A stretch of 64,000 nt of DNA. It comes from Marsupella aquatica. Taxonomy: Eukaryota > Marchantiophyta. Positions 14,277 to 27,247 of the stretch are shown one piece after another; position 1 is the first letter of the stretch, and each line of letters begins with the position of its first letter. The notes beneath the pieces are model-generated. The model worked only from the letters and a program-made list of their open reading frames with translations. It ran no database searches and was not told the origin of the DNA. The stretch lies in NCBI GenBank assembly GCA_973895155.1, contig OZ316891.1:1364001-1428000 (forward strand), given 5' to 3'. The position numbers and the translations under genes are program-made.

Positions 14277-14719
14277 TTGGGGCCTTCACAGGAATGATCG
14301 GATGGACATCTCCTCTTTTTCAATGGTTGGATTAGATTCTGAAAAAAAGTGTATTTATCCCCAATAACCAACAATGGGTTGCTTTTGGCTTTAGAAGAGG
14401 AGTGGCAGTGGCAAACTTTAAGCAACCACCCATCCTACAGTAGTTGGCAGTCAGGGGACCCGGGAGAAACTGTCCCCTCTCTATAGTCTTTTGGCCAAAC
14501 TTAGATAACCTTGGAGGTGATATTTTGGTTTGTCATCTGGATCCCAACTGTTTGCAATAAATGTCTTTCCGACACTGGTGCCTCCCTTTGTAATTCCTGT
14601 CAGGAAGAAAGGTTAAATACCGGTGTGTAACCTTTTCTGCTAGGTGCTATCACTTCCATAACCCTGTGCCTGGAAAGTCTTACCCGATAATCTTTTTCCC
14701 AGGCAAATATTACGTATGA

Positions 14720-14859
14720 TAATGACTGTTTGGGTTGGGGTTTGTCTGAAACATGTTCCCACAAAGCTCAGAAAAACTTCCCGGCTGCTGTCGGTCAGCA
14801 TTCCCTCATTTCTAGGTCACAGGGTTACAAACTGGTAATCCCAGACCAAACAGTCATTA
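14720..14859. mobile_element. MITE-like 140-bp element with 20-bp terminal inverted repeats
   Basis: The left end (14720-14739, beginning TAATGACTGTTTGG) and the right end (14840-14859, ending CCAAACAGTCATTA) match as inverted repeats at 18 of 20 positions. Size and structure fit a miniature inverted-repeat transposable element. No clear target-site duplication was identified, and no second copy was found in the window, so the mobile origin is inferred. Confidence 0.4.
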
Positions 14860-16439
14860 CCCTATACATTTCAGGTCTGGAGCCCAACTTTCAGCTCTCC
14901 GACTCATCCCTTTGTTCTCATGTGGAAAAAAGGAGAACGGCCCTCTGGTTGTTCTTGAAGAGCCAGCCTTTGTTACAGCCTTTTTGTGGGAAGTAGGCAT
15001 CTTGACAATTGCCACCTCACAAGAGGAAGGGATTTCTCAGGTCTTGTCTATATGCATGTTAATCTCGGCCATGCTGAGTGAAAGACGGGGATATGCGTTG
15101 GCATTATTTGCACCCAAATCCCTAGCAAGACAAGTGACAAGAATGAGGACATTCTTGGAACCCATTCATTCACAGGGCCATTTCCTCTGTGTAGGTTGAA
15201 ATGCATGGTTCGACTTGTTTTGCTTGAAACAATACCCCTGTGGAACGACAGTGGATGGTCAGACATACCTATGTTGCTGAGAACCATCAGACAGTAGCTA
15301 GTAAGGGTTGTTGAGGAAAGGATGAATTGTTTCTTTAAATTCCCCTATTAAAGACCCTGTTGCACAAGTTCCCAAGGTTAAAACATTCAGAAGAAATGCT
15401 TCTTGGCTGGCGATGGCAATAAGATTCAACCTGTCAATTGTGTACGTTGTCACCACTTATGTGGCATGTGTCTGCCACTTAATCCCGTTAGACTTGCTGC
15501 CATTCCAAGGTTTCAAACCACAATTGGGCCTCCATTACTACTTTAATTTTTGTTCATCATAGGGATATTAATTGTGTAGCTTGTCTAGAGACTATATTCC
15601 ACCTGGCCAGTTCAGCTGGAGTTGAGCTGGACCACCAGGCCCAGCTCAAGTGGTTAGATTTATAGTGAAACGTTTAGCAGCTCATCGTGGGGGCCAAATG
15701 TAAATGACTAGCTAGAGGAAACATGTGTTACACATGAACTCTATCCCTTGTCTCTATTTTTAGCACTTTATGTTCACTTACCTGCCTAATACAGATTTAT
15801 GGTCCACTTGCTTTTTTTTGGTAGTGTAATTTTTCTCTTAGCAAGCTGTTTTTGTGTTTTTTCGTATCAAAAGATAAAATGTCATTTGGGTGAAAACAGG
15901 CTTTTGAACTCCTTCTATGCTGATGGGATTCTTTGCTTTCTCAACTCTTATGCACAAGTAGCACAAAGTCTTGCCAGTCTTTCTGATAAAATTGGCGGAC
16001 ACGGTGAAAACAATACAGTAAAGAATGTGGGGGAATGGATGTGTATATTTTAGTGTTTTGTCTAACAATTGTGTCCATGAATCCTCGCATGAATCTCCCC
16101 AAGAGATATACATTCTTGAAGTCTGAGACAAATGTAACAAGATTCACCCCAAAGTATTCAAGCTCTTCTATGGGCCCAAAATCAATAATGTTCAGTTGAT
16201 GCAAAGTTGATGCTGGAATGGACCACAACATTTGAGCCTAGTAAACTGCTGGACAAAGCCATTTTGACACCCATTTATGCAAAAGAAAAGCATTTATGCA
16301 AAAGAAAAGCTCAGTGCCTTGCTGGTTTTGTCCACTGTGGTCCGTTGAATAGACTTGAAATACTGTTGTCTTCACCTAACAAAACAGGATAAAAAAAGTG
16401 GTACCTAAATAAGAAGTAATGTTTCAAAACATTTCATGC

Positions 16440-17195
16440 AGGTTGCAACAGTCCATCCAACCATCTTGCAAAACATGTGGTCTATGGGCACTTTAGTGAA
16501 TTTTGATTATCTTCTCCAACATTGTCATCTAGGGGAACAATAGTGAAATACGACTATGTTCCCAAACATTGTAGTCTTGGGAACTCATGTTTGGGAACTC
16601 AAGTGCAATCATACTATCTTGTCAAACATTGTGGTCTATGCCAACTTCAGGTGAAATCAGACTACCTTGCCAAACATTGTGGTTTTATGGGAACTTTAGT
16701 GAAATCCAACTATCTTGTCAATCATTGTGGTCTCTGGATGAAATCGTTTAGTGAAATCCTAGTGTCTTGTCAAACATTCTGGTCCGCAACTGCACCTATA
16801 CAAGCTCTTATTATAAAGTGCAGAGTTTCAGTGATGAGTGCTCCACCTTTTATGGTGAGTACTCTCTTCACCCCAGGACAAGGATGAGCAATAGCAAGAC
16901 AAGGAATGGGGTTTTTATATGAGCAGGTGGTTTAAGTGGAATACTCTTTTTGCCCTGGTTCCTAGAGCTTATTTGGCTCTTTGGTTGCCTCCCTTTGATT
17001 GGGCATTTAGCGTCTGGGATCATGTCTCCACGTTGGGCGCCCCTTGTTTTTCCAATTTGATATATTTAATGTGTAGTCTACGGGAACTTCAGTACCATCA
17101 CACTATTTTGTCGAACACTGTGATCTATGGGAACTTATTTCATTGTAATCAGACTATATGGTCGAACATAGTGATCTATGCGAGCTTTAGTGAAG
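16440..17195. repeat. Degenerate minisatellite, unit about 47 bp
   Basis: A unit centred on CAAACATTGTGGTCTATG and GAACTTTAGTGAAATC recurs at about 16469, 16518, 16564, 16625, 16672, 16719 and 16772, and again at 17113 and 17162. Several spacings are 46-47 bp and others vary. A 121-codon + frame through it (16522-16887) shows a repeated YLVKHCG-like motif only because the unit is close to a multiple of three. Confidence 0.75.
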
Positions 17196-17402
17196 CGCTG
17201 TGCACATGCACAGAAAACATTCAAATTTGAGGGAGGAGGTGACGGTTGGGGGAGGGATTGAATTGTCGATTAAATCAGGAGAAGTAGCAGGGGTTACACT
17301 TCTCCAGTAGTGAAGGTAGCGCGTGTGCGGTTTCTGCTGAGTGAGGCTTTCGGGTGCAGTAGCTAGAGGATGGGACGCAATTGAGAAAGTAGTGGAGTAA
17401 CG

Positions 17403-20400
17403 ATGGACGACGACCAAACTGGTGCAGAAAATGATGGAGCAGGCGACGCTCTCTCCTTTTCACTTCTGTTGGACAAGAGTCTTCCTTCCCTGGTCTGGAA
17501 ATCCTACCGGCCTGCCTGCATTTTCCTGCGAATGTGTTCATAGAGAAGTTTGAGCCGTGTCAAGAAATCTGAATCCATGTTATATCTTTGATGCCTTGGC
17601 AAGCCTGCCTTTCTGCTCTTGATCCTTCGAGAATGTGATGCTAAAACATTGGGTTTAAGGTTCAGGGTTTAAGGTTCAGGGTTTAAGGTTCAGGGTTTAA
17701 CGTTTTAGGCGTTGTTTTGTCAATGTCTCTTGGGATGGAACTGAATGGTTATTTTTTCACACATGCATTCTTCGATTTGGCTATGTTGCTTGAGATAGAT
17801 GCATTCGAGGTCAGGGTTTATAGATTATGCTGATATTACAATTCTGGGTGGAGGAGTAGGATGTGTGCTCTTATACCTGTCGTGCTTTCAGGTTGAAATA
17901 GCAGCATGGAACCCTGGAAAGGATTTACTAGCTATGGTCACAAACGATCATCAGCTTGTCGTTCACCGTTTAAATTGGCAGAGGCTCTGGGCCGTGACGC
18001 CAGGTAACATGTCTGCCGTGGTCGAGTAGGCTGTTACCGAACTTTCAAATAAATGTTATGAAAATATTAATTGTTTTGCTCGCATTAAATGTATTGGGGC
18101 CTATCTGTCTGTGACAGACCTGAAAGTGACGGCAATCTGTTGGCGTCCCGATGGAAAAGCCCTGGCTGTGGGACACATCAATGGCAGCATCGCAATTCAT
18201 GACGTGGAGGTTATATTTCACAGCTTTCATACAATTTGTCAAACTACCAATTTCTTTTCTTTCGCAAAGTCGTAGTACTATGGGCATCCAATTTGGACAA
18301 AAGAAGGTCTCCATGGAGGGCAGTGTAGGTGCGCAGTGACAGCGTTGCCCTTCTTCCGGCTTTCGATGGATAGTGGAGCTGATTATTGCAATTCTTAAGG
18401 ACAGTAAATCTCTGAGACATTTTTGCAACTATGTGTGCCGTTTCCCCCTTAGAATGGAGATGTCTTGCGCAAAAATCGGACTCACGAGGTGGCTGTGAAG
18501 TGCCTGTACTGGGCCGAAGAAAGTCAAACCATAATGGTGGGTCTGGTTCTGGATCCCTAGTTTTCACCTTTTTCCAATTCCTGGTTTCCAGTTTTTTGAA
18601 GCAAATCAGAAAGTGAACAGAACTGAAGATTTTTATTTGAGTAAAACTGTTAATTACCATCAAGATTGCGAGCAATGGAATTCAATCGTGGCAGCTTTCG
18701 AACCTTAAATGCCGACTTGAGATTTGTCTTGTGTCAAGGGAAGTGAAGACAACGTGTTTATTTATGAGGACCGCACTCTTCGGTTTTTCCCTCCTCCACC
18801 CAAGGCACCTCCCATGCCAGGCACTGCACCTTCATTTGACATGTCCAATGTGCTTGGGTCCAATATGGAAGATCTAGAAGGCAACAGTCTGAAGGGGACA
18901 ACAAGAGATATTAAGCATCGACTTGATATTCTCTGTAGTGGAGATAGGGATGGCCTGATCTGCTTGAGTGCATTTGGGGTGTTTCCTATAGGCAAGCTGG
19001 TAAGTTCGAGACCAATTCAACCTTTCATAGGAAATGAAAGTTTTGTTAAGTTGTTAAAGTATGTCCGTTTTGTTTTGTTTTTCCTTTGCAATGCTTGGCC
19101 TTTTCACTTTCCCGAATGATCCTAGTCTTGTTATGATCTCAATGTCTAGACGTGCGTACGTTCTAAAGTTGGTGTGGCCGTTATTCATTAGTGGTTGGAG
19201 GTCAGGTCTAAGAGTTGGATCACCTGAGGTTGAATGTCACTGGATGAATGATAGAAATTTGAAATGTAGTGGGAATTCTTACCGGTTCTATGCATTCGCT
19301 AATAGATATTTTGGACGTCCATAACCGATAAAGTAGCGACTTGGGAGTTGTGGGATTTTGATATGTCTTGTTGATCTGTTCCTTTCATGATTAGACCCTA
19401 TGGACAAAGGTCGGACTATTGAGAAGTGAGTATGATGAATAATTTGTTGCTTTACAATTTGCCTTGAAGGGAATGCGTGATCTCACAATCATGGAGCTTG
19501 GTACAGATGATAATTCCAAGCGCTCCTCATGTCAGCTTCTTGATGCATGTGCCCTTCAGGTTTGCCTTCCTCTTTCTCTTACCAGCAGGTCCTTTTTGTT
19601 TTTTCCTCCATTCGGTATGGACTTCAAAATTCATTCACATTTAAACCTATGGGTAGTATTTTGTTCATTATACATTTTCACTTCCATTGGGGTATAATAA
19701 CAATAGTTTTCTCTGTATAAATCTTGGTTTGTAATGCTAACAAATGTGAGTTTAAAGCGAATGCATGCCTGTGGTTAAATAAAAATATACGGACCATATG
19801 TAAGACACCTCCGCTCAGAAAAGGTCCTGGGAACTTGTTCTTACTTGGTTTGAGGGCTGGAAAAGCAGGTCTCTCTTTCGAATGATCTTCGACACATGAC
19901 GGTTGTCTGCAGTGGAAGAAGTACCTCTGAAGGTGGGCATGCGTTGGAAGGGACTAGAGATTCAGGGATCTACTGCATCTCTGTTAATACAGCTCTTCTT
20001 GGCAATAGGTCGGTTAACTGTGTTATTGCCTTGACTTTTTGGTTATTGTCATGGATTACCTGCTCAAGAGTTCTTTTCTGAACTGGTACTGGTTTGTGGG
20101 ACAGGCCATGCTATCCTCTGCAATTCATATTTCAGAATAAATTTCTTAAATTGTTGAATGATAATGGATAATCTCTGGTATGAATGTCAACTATGGACGG
20201 ATGGACTAAGATAACTTCTAATCTTGTTATGGAAAACCAGTTTGTGGTGTAATCAGTCTGCTTTTAGTGATTTCAAGCCCTCTCTCTCTCTTCTATTTCA
20301 GGCGCAAAGAGCTTCGTCAAGTTGCTCTGCAAGCATCAAGTGTAGAAGAGCTTGTGGATGTACTGCAGACGTCATTAATCGTGATGGAGAAGCATTGGTC

Positions 20401-23400
20401 CGAGGCAATTGACTCTTTCAAAGATAAGATCAATGGATTTTCAAGGCTAATTTCTGAGCATGGTACTCTTGGAAGCCCTCTATACCTGCTCTTATTGTTT
20501 TGAAAATACTGACGCGTTATCTCTGGAATCCTCCGCCAGACTTCTGGAATGAATGTCATCTCTCACCTCCTTAATGTTTGCCTTAGATGATCTTAGACTG
20601 ATGCGTTACTGTATGTATTCAGGCTCAAATGCTACTCCTAAAGATGAATTTCTGGGTGTACTAACTTGGGGATATGCAAGCCCAGCGCTTCAGCAGTTTC
20701 TTGCGGTTTCCCTGGGAGAAGCGGTGAGATTCTCGAGTAGTAGATTAGACCATTGAAAAGAGCCTTCTTACATGTACTCGACGGATGACGGTTGTTTCAC
20801 CCTATGCTTGATAAGGATCTGAGGATTGCCAGTGATCGCAACTTGGGGAGGTCTATACTGTAACATTCATGCGAAGGACTGTTTGATCTCAAAGTGCGGT
20901 GTATTCCTTACCAGGGGCTGAAGCGACTTTCTAAAAGCATAGATACTGCTGCCATGGAGCTCCACAACATTATTTCCGAGCACATGCAGGCAAGTCCTAA
21001 GAGTACCTTAGAGTAATTTCTCGTTTGTGTGTGGTTGGTCCTTTGGCCAGATGACGTCCTTGGCCACTTTAAGTTGATTTGTACGTTAATGCCGGTGCCT
21101 GCCTCCTTGATCTACATCAGCCAGCAGCTGAAGTTGTAACATTCCGGTTAGGTGAACTGAGAGGTCTTTCTCGATGGAAAGCTCGACTTGGTTGTGTGGG
21201 TCTTGAAGAAGCTCTCTTGGACGGGGCTCTAGAGCATGCAGGGATGCTCCTCGTGCAGTTGGAGCGGCTTCTTCACATAATCTCAGATACCACTGGTGGA
21301 GTAAGTCCCTTGTGCGCAATCTAAGGTTGTTTTCGGTGACGACTTCATTGTCTGTTTCTCGTTTTTTGGTGTCATTTTAGAAATGGAGCCAAGTTTGCTT
21401 ATAGGTTTTGAGGATCCCAGCCTTGGAACTTGGTGACCATCACGAATTTCACCTCCAAGGGCGTTACTGGGGTAGAGAATTAGTCCTGACAATGCTGTAT
21501 CATCTTGATTGTCTTGAACTAACTGAGATTTGTATGCAGTTTCGGCCCTTCTTTGTATGGCTTGTGAAGGTACTGCGGCAAGTGAATCGAGAGTCACTGC
21601 CCCAGTCAGAACAGCTACCTAATGTTGATAGGTAGGAATATCTCACTGTTTCGATGACTATCAAAAGATAATGTGAATGAGAGATCACATGAGATCTTAA
21701 CGATGCAGTTCCAGAAAATGCATGGGTAAGCAGTGGGTGTGGTTCGCACCCCTGCGTATGTACGTATAACCCCATGGACTTGATGATATGTTGCAATATG
21801 TTCTGATTACTTTGAAGACGGCACATACCGATATGAAGTACGGGGCTGAGGGATCTGCTTTTGTTTATAACCGAGTTTTTTAATGTTCAACAGTATGGCT
21901 GTTGCGACCTTTTTACAAAAGGATTTTGAAACGGATCAGATAGGTGGGCATCTCCGCAATTCAATGGACGTATCCTTGGAGGTTTCACGGCAAGTCCTCT
22001 ATCGTTCCGCGTAAAATAGGATAGCTCATTCAAACAATTTAACATGGCATCAGAATCCGTCAGGTTTTCCAAAGAAATTGGTGTTTACCAGAGTGATTAA
22101 TTCATTGCAAGAAGTGGGGAAGAGTTAGAGTTTAAATGTTTCTGTACAGTTCTGGAGACATGGGTGTCTTATTTTTCAAGTTTTGTGCATAAAAATCATT
22201 CAGCTAAATGGCCTCGGCAATCTTCTGATGCTTTAAAATGTTTTCGTTCCTTTAGTTTGTGTGGAAGGTAGCCTTAGTATCTAGGTTAAGCTAATCCTCT
22301 GGACTCAGTTACAATCTTCTCTTGTATTGCAACTCTACCATTTGCATTGATTAACGTAGGTTGTTAACACCCAATTTTTAGTTTGAGTTGGGGGTATCTT
22401 ATCTTTCTTACACGCCGTCCAACAAAAATCACAATATGAAATTCCAGTGAGCTAGTGGAGATGATGGAGGAAGTTGCCATAATGGGAGGTTACAAGGACA
22501 CAAAATTTCTGCAGCGTACTCTCGCTCAAGAAGTTAATTTGCTTGCTCAAAGGTGTGGTCTACATAACCTTGTGGGTGAAGATATGCGTCACTATTTGAT
22601 GGCTTTCACTTCAAACTGATTGAAATCAGAGGTGGTCTGGTGCCCAGTCTTGTGTTGGACGTTACCTAGGAGGTCATACTTAATACCTCGTTGGATCAGT
22701 TCCCTTGCTTGTCCATAAATTATCACTAGTTATCATTGCTATGTATCGATACCACATCACGAGTGTTTTCTGCCTCTTGCAGTTGTCAGGAAGCCTTCAC
22801 AAAGCCATTAAAGGTTGTGTCACCACAGCTTGGTTCACCCCACATGATTTCGTTAGGGGAGATGGGTTTCTCCCCAAATCGACCAATGTCTTTGACATAT
22901 TTTGAGGTTGGGATGGAAATACCAGGGGTCCTTGTCCAATCGTTATATAAATTCATGGAATGCTTGCCCTCGAGTATCTCTTGAATTGTCTATGACTAGA
23001 AAATAAACAAGGAAAAAAACCATTTATTTTCTGAGCTGCTTATGGTCAGTCCAAGCCGTACAGAAAGTCCAAGGGCGTAGTATGATTTTTCTTGCTTCAC
23101 ACATCAATTTGAGTTGTTAGTCATAACGTCCATATTCTGGCTTCGTCCGTTATGAATTTCTTGCCTGTTGCATGATCTTATTTTGGAGCATGTTTAAGCT
23201 GTGGTAGTGATGTACATCTGTGCCTCAAATTCAGGCGAAGCAAGACAACGATACCGAACTGGAGTCGGAAGACCGGTTACCTTTGGTAGAGTACGTCTGC
23301 TTTCACAATTCTGGGTTAGAGGACCAGAGTGTGGTGGGCATACTGCGAGGGTTTGGATCAGGCAATGGAGCGGGTGATGGGAATAAAGGCTCCCTTGCAG

Positions 23401-24542
23401 AGGCTCTCAGCCTGCATCTTGATGAAAGTCTGCGTTGCCTTGACTTGGCTCTATACAAAGTTAGTCCGTCTACTTCGTCTATGAATCTTGGAGTTTTCTT
23501 CTTGGAGTTATTTCGTCCAATATTAGACTTACTGTAACAATAACTGCTTGTCGGCCAACTTAAGTGATGCCTGAAATGCTGTTGTCCTTGCGTTCTGCCA
23601 CAATTAGATGTGACGGTGGCTAGAAAACGATCTTATTCGTTGATGTTTTTTGTTTCCGTCATGGATGCAGAAAAGACAGCTTCTTTTACTGGTTACAGAC
23701 AGAAGTCACGACTCAGAAGAAGGGTCGGGACAAGCCTGGCTTATGCTCTTGCCGCTGGATGATCTTCTGTTTCACGAGTTGACTTTAGCAACCTTCACTA
23801 CGAGGAACCCACTGCACCTTCGCTCATCCAGTGTAAGTACTCTCTTGATGGAATATTGAGCTTCCCATGTGAGGCATGGTTGGGTCACTATCTCCCAAAT
23901 TCTTAAAGTTCAGAATATTGGCTGCGGACCTCTTCCTTAAGTTCTGTGAGACGTGGGTGGCATCGGGTCTATTCTATCTTCCGGGTTTTGGAAGTAATTT
24001 GCATTAGTGTTAGTGTCTAGAAATTATGGCTGGCATACCCTTAAATTTTTGATTAGGAATGTTAAGACGATGATCCATTGTGACGATCAATTTTTGTGCA
24101 GGAAGCCGGAGCAGATATAGGCCTAACGGACGGTAAAGTGCGGGAACTTCCCTTGGCTGATGTGGTAGTTCCACTGGCTGTAAGTGGTATGTGCTGTTCT
24201 TTCTTTTCATGCCCTTTAGTTCTTATCTCCCAGGATGTACGTAATATTTTGTCTGGGCTTTGTGAAAGTTGCGGTAACCGGTCATGTAACTACCACACAT
24301 TTGCTATTTCTATAAATTGGTCACAAGGTAGATGAAAGCGTACATTTTCAAACGTCAATGGGCTTCTAAACTAATTCTGAAACGGGTTTTCTTGTGAGGC
24401 ACTGAAGTCATTTCTGACATTCTGAAATCTCCGCCTGATAACAGCATCTAGGGGCCTGGCCTGTGTGTTCACGAGCCAAAGGCGTATGCTGCTATTTGAC
24501 CTTGAAGAAGATGAAGACGTAAAAGGTGAAGATCTGGACTAA
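17403..24542 (+). CDS. APC4: Anaphase-promoting complex subunit 4, 18 coding exons, complete
   Basis: APC4 is a scaffold subunit of the APC/C ubiquitin ligase, which degrades cyclins and securin in the nucleus. Exons: 17403-17492, 17892-18003, 18118-18209, 18453-18536, 18739-18999, 19470-19559, 19869-20008, 20302-20462, 20623-20723, 20915-20989, 21121-21300, 21540-21631, 22448-22552, 22783-22906, 23235-23459, 23671-23832, 24102-24186, 24445-24542. Phases are consistent: 2277 nt, 758 aa, close to the plant family length. Residues 31-126 form the N-terminal WD40-type region ([31 protein letters not shown]); [11 protein letters not shown] and [13 protein letters not shown] follow in exon 5. Residues 290-500 match the APC4 helical core ([19 protein letters not shown]). 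The protein ends in an acidic tail ([13 protein letters not shown]). Intron 10 (20990-21120) uses a GC donor. Intron 1 carries telomere-like repeats. Exon 1 and its donor at 17493 are the least certain. Confidence 0.94.
17651..17700. repeat. Telomere-like 14-bp tandem repeat in APC4 intron 1
   Basis: The unit GGGTTTAAGGTTCA is repeated three times exactly, followed by a partial fourth copy. It contains the core of the plant telomere repeat (TTTAGGG permuted as GGGTTTA). It sits inside the first intron of APC4. Confidence 0.85.
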
Positions 24543-26467
24543 GGTTTCATCCATTTTTGCCGATCAGCACACTTCCCGCCGGTGATCACAAGTGTCCAGA
24601 TTTTGTTAAATGGAACCTCTTGTGAGCGGAATCAATTTGCAAGCAAGGTGAAGGCCAGATGAAGGGCAGTTTGCTCAAGACTTATTCCCTTCTCAGATTC
24701 AACCCACTGAGGGAATTTTCAAGATCTCTTGTGAGTCTATTTCTACTGCATGCTGTCAAGGACAGTCAGAAGCATGTAAGGTGGCTCAATTTTGGAGTAT
24801 CGTTATACAAAGCCCCAGGGCGGCTCTTATCAATGGATAATGATTCAACACTCAACATCTACCGCAAGGCTTGTCTACGCCAATTTTCCTAGCGCATTAC
24901 ACAGCCCCAGAGTGTCTCTTGTCAAAGGGATATTGACCCTAAGCTCAACATCTACGGCAGGGCTGGTCTTCGCCAGCGGACATATGCTGGCCAATCTTCG
25001 TTTGCTTCTTCCGTTTGTGTCACGTAAAAGTGCAAACATGGATTCAAATTGGCTGGTGGTGGCGTACTCGAGTCTTACGGTATTTAAGTTGGTTTTGGTG
25101 GATCTTGTTGGTCCCTGAAAGATCTTCATAACCATTATTGTCCTGGAGTCGAAAGTTTAGATGTTAATTCTATAAGAAGGATTTGATCGCTGCATGTAGA
25201 TTCAATTAGGGATGCCTAGGACGTGGATTCACGTCACAATGTTGTTTTTCAGGATACAAACTTCAATAAATGCACAGATCCAAGTCCGGGGGGAGACGAG
25301 CACAATATCTCTACTTCACGAGTTGAAGAACCACAAACCTCGTAGCAGTGTCCACATCTGCGACATGTCTGGCAACTAAAGCCGACTACCTAGCACTGTT
25401 TTGATACTGCAAGTCTGCAAGACATCTACTGTACGTTCCCCTCGTTGGAAATGGTAGGAGACCCACCTCTCTACGGAGGCCCTAGTAGTGACGACATCAT
25501 AAATCACTGGTGCGGAGTGTAGTGTGAGGATAGGCCCACGCTTTCTAAGGGGTAAGTAGATTGGCGATGGTCTGAGATTGATTTGCCCGTTTTCAGCTCA
25601 AGTCGCCACAATACCATTGTAGGTGATGATACTTCCAATCGGATAGAAAGAGAGTTCATATTTCAAATAGAAAGGTCGTCAGTATCATTCCATACATGAC
25701 GGTGATGATACTTCCAATCGGATAGCAAGAGAGTTCATATTTCAAATAGATCAGGTGCAAGATTGAAGTTAGGTCGTCAATATCATTCCGTAAGCGCTCC
25801 AATGCACGATGCATGGTTTGAGATACAGCTCCTCGATCATAGCACGAATTACTAGTGGTCCTAATCAAAGCAGTCAGAGATTGAAGTCGTAACAAAATTC
25901 CATAACCACAACTGCATTTTCTTGCCAAACACAACGGTGCGGCTTCAGCGACTGAACGAGGATTGTCCGGCCGCTAGGTCTTCTACAGTTAAGCCGTTTG
26001 AAGGAAGTTAGCACCGTTATATAGAAGCTCAAACAGATTACTATTTTACAGAGAAATGACTTTCAATTCGAAGTTAAATGACATTTCCTTCCAATAGAAG
26101 GAAGCTTTTATATTCCGAGTAAAAGTGGAATAGACACAGACATGCATAGATAACCTCAGTGGATCAAGTTTCCGAATGCACATGGAAGACCGGTTCCATA
26201 CTATTAATTCGCCAAAGGACCACATCAAAAGCAAAAACCCGTAATCACACTCGAACCATTCTCGACATCCTCAATTCCCTGCCTTCAGCTCTACATTAAT
26301 GCACAGCTCAGATATTCAAAATAGACTAACTCGGAGTGCCGAGCTGATGGACGAGGAAAAGTATACGGGTGTAAATCCACTTTTGACTGGCATCGCAAAA
26401 GTACTTTATCCAATCTCTCCCAAAACAAGGTATACAATATTATGAAAATCTTTTGCTGTGACCTATC
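24543..26467. other. Convergent intergenic region between APC4 and RPL31
   Basis: This holds the 3' untranslated regions of APC4 (+) and RPL31 (-). Nothing in it reads as a gene. A partial 79-bp direct duplication is present at 25622-25755. No clear AATAAA signal could be assigned to either gene. Confidence 0.6.
25622..25755. repeat. Partial tandem duplication, offset 79 bp
   Basis: The block beginning GGTGATGATACTTCCAATCG at 25622 recurs at 25701. It differs by a single base over about 50 bp (GGATAGAAAG against GGATAGCAAG). The two copies then diverge, and fragments of the remainder (GGTCGTC, ATATCATTCC) reappear near 25770-25787. Confidence 0.8.
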
Positions 26468-27247
26468 CTAATCCTCCTCTTCAATCACCTTCGTACCCAA
26501 GTTCGAGAAACCCTCAGGAGGAGCCTCAGCGGCAGTGACGTAGGAGTAAAGCTCCTCCTTCGCGTCCTCATCGTCGTTCCGCTTCCTGGCGATGCGGATG
26601 CGGATCCTTGTGGGAACGTTCCTAACGCCTCTGCTCCAGATGTGCTTATTCAATTTCACATCAAGTCTCACGTCGCTTGTTCCCATTGCTTTTTGGGCAA
26701 ACTTGCGGATCTCCTTCACGGCCTTTGGAGCCATCTTCTTGAAAGTACTGAGCACAGAAATCAAACCCAGCCATTACTCGCAATCAACGACTGCGTTTCC
26801 TCAGACAACCCAGTCAAACCAAACCACACACGGGACAACTCACCGAACAAAAACCCAGAGAGACAAACTACCAGACGAACAAATCTTTTTCACAGCCTTC
26901 GGAGCCGTCTCCTTGAAACGACTGAGCATGAACCTAAGCGAACAAAACCCAATCACCCGATGAACGACTGCGTTCATCAAACATCCCAATCAAACCAAAC
27001 CATTCACCGGACAGCGAAATCAACGAATAAACGGAGATAACAGACGGATGGCGTCCTTCGTGAGTGTTCCCGGTCCCAATAATGTTCGACTCTCTACGAC
27101 TCTGTAAAGTGTTCATTTCAAGGCAAAACCAGACAACCAGGTTCACGAAGCGCGACTTTCTTACCATCCATGGAGTCTCTTGTGGAGGTTCACGGTGTAC
27201 TCTCGCGTGACGACCTCATCCTTGCGGCTCTTGCCCTTCTCCACCAT
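26468..27247 (-). CDS. RPL31: 60S ribosomal protein L31 (eL31), two exons
   Basis: This is a structural protein of the large cytosolic ribosomal subunit, located near the exit tunnel. Exon 1 is 27165-27247 and exon 2 is 26468-26747, joined across a 417-bp GT-AG intron in the TGC codon of LHGCTFKK. The product is 120 aa, against about 119 in Arabidopsis. It starts [19 protein letters not shown] and contains [26 protein letters not shown] and [13 protein letters not shown], ending TKVIEEED as in plant eL31. The start codon has a G at -3 and +4. Two telo-boxes lie 168-229 bp upstream, typical of plant ribosomal protein promoters. Downstream it converges on APC4. Confidence 0.97.

Larger units (their letters stand above)
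13871..17402. other. Intergenic region between XPO4 and APC4, with repeats
   Basis: This is the 3.5-kb remainder of the space between the head-to-head genes XPO4 (-) and APC4 (+). It holds a hairpin at 14183-14234, a possible small inverted-repeat element at 14720-14859 and a degenerate 47-bp minisatellite at 16440-17195. APC4's promoter and leader must lie toward its right end, but I could not place a start site. No open frame here resembles a known protein. Confidence 0.6.

Noticed and set aside
16522-16887. 121-codon frame with a repeated YLVKHCG motif
   Set aside because: Artefact of a 47-bp minisatellite; units degrade without regard to codon positions.
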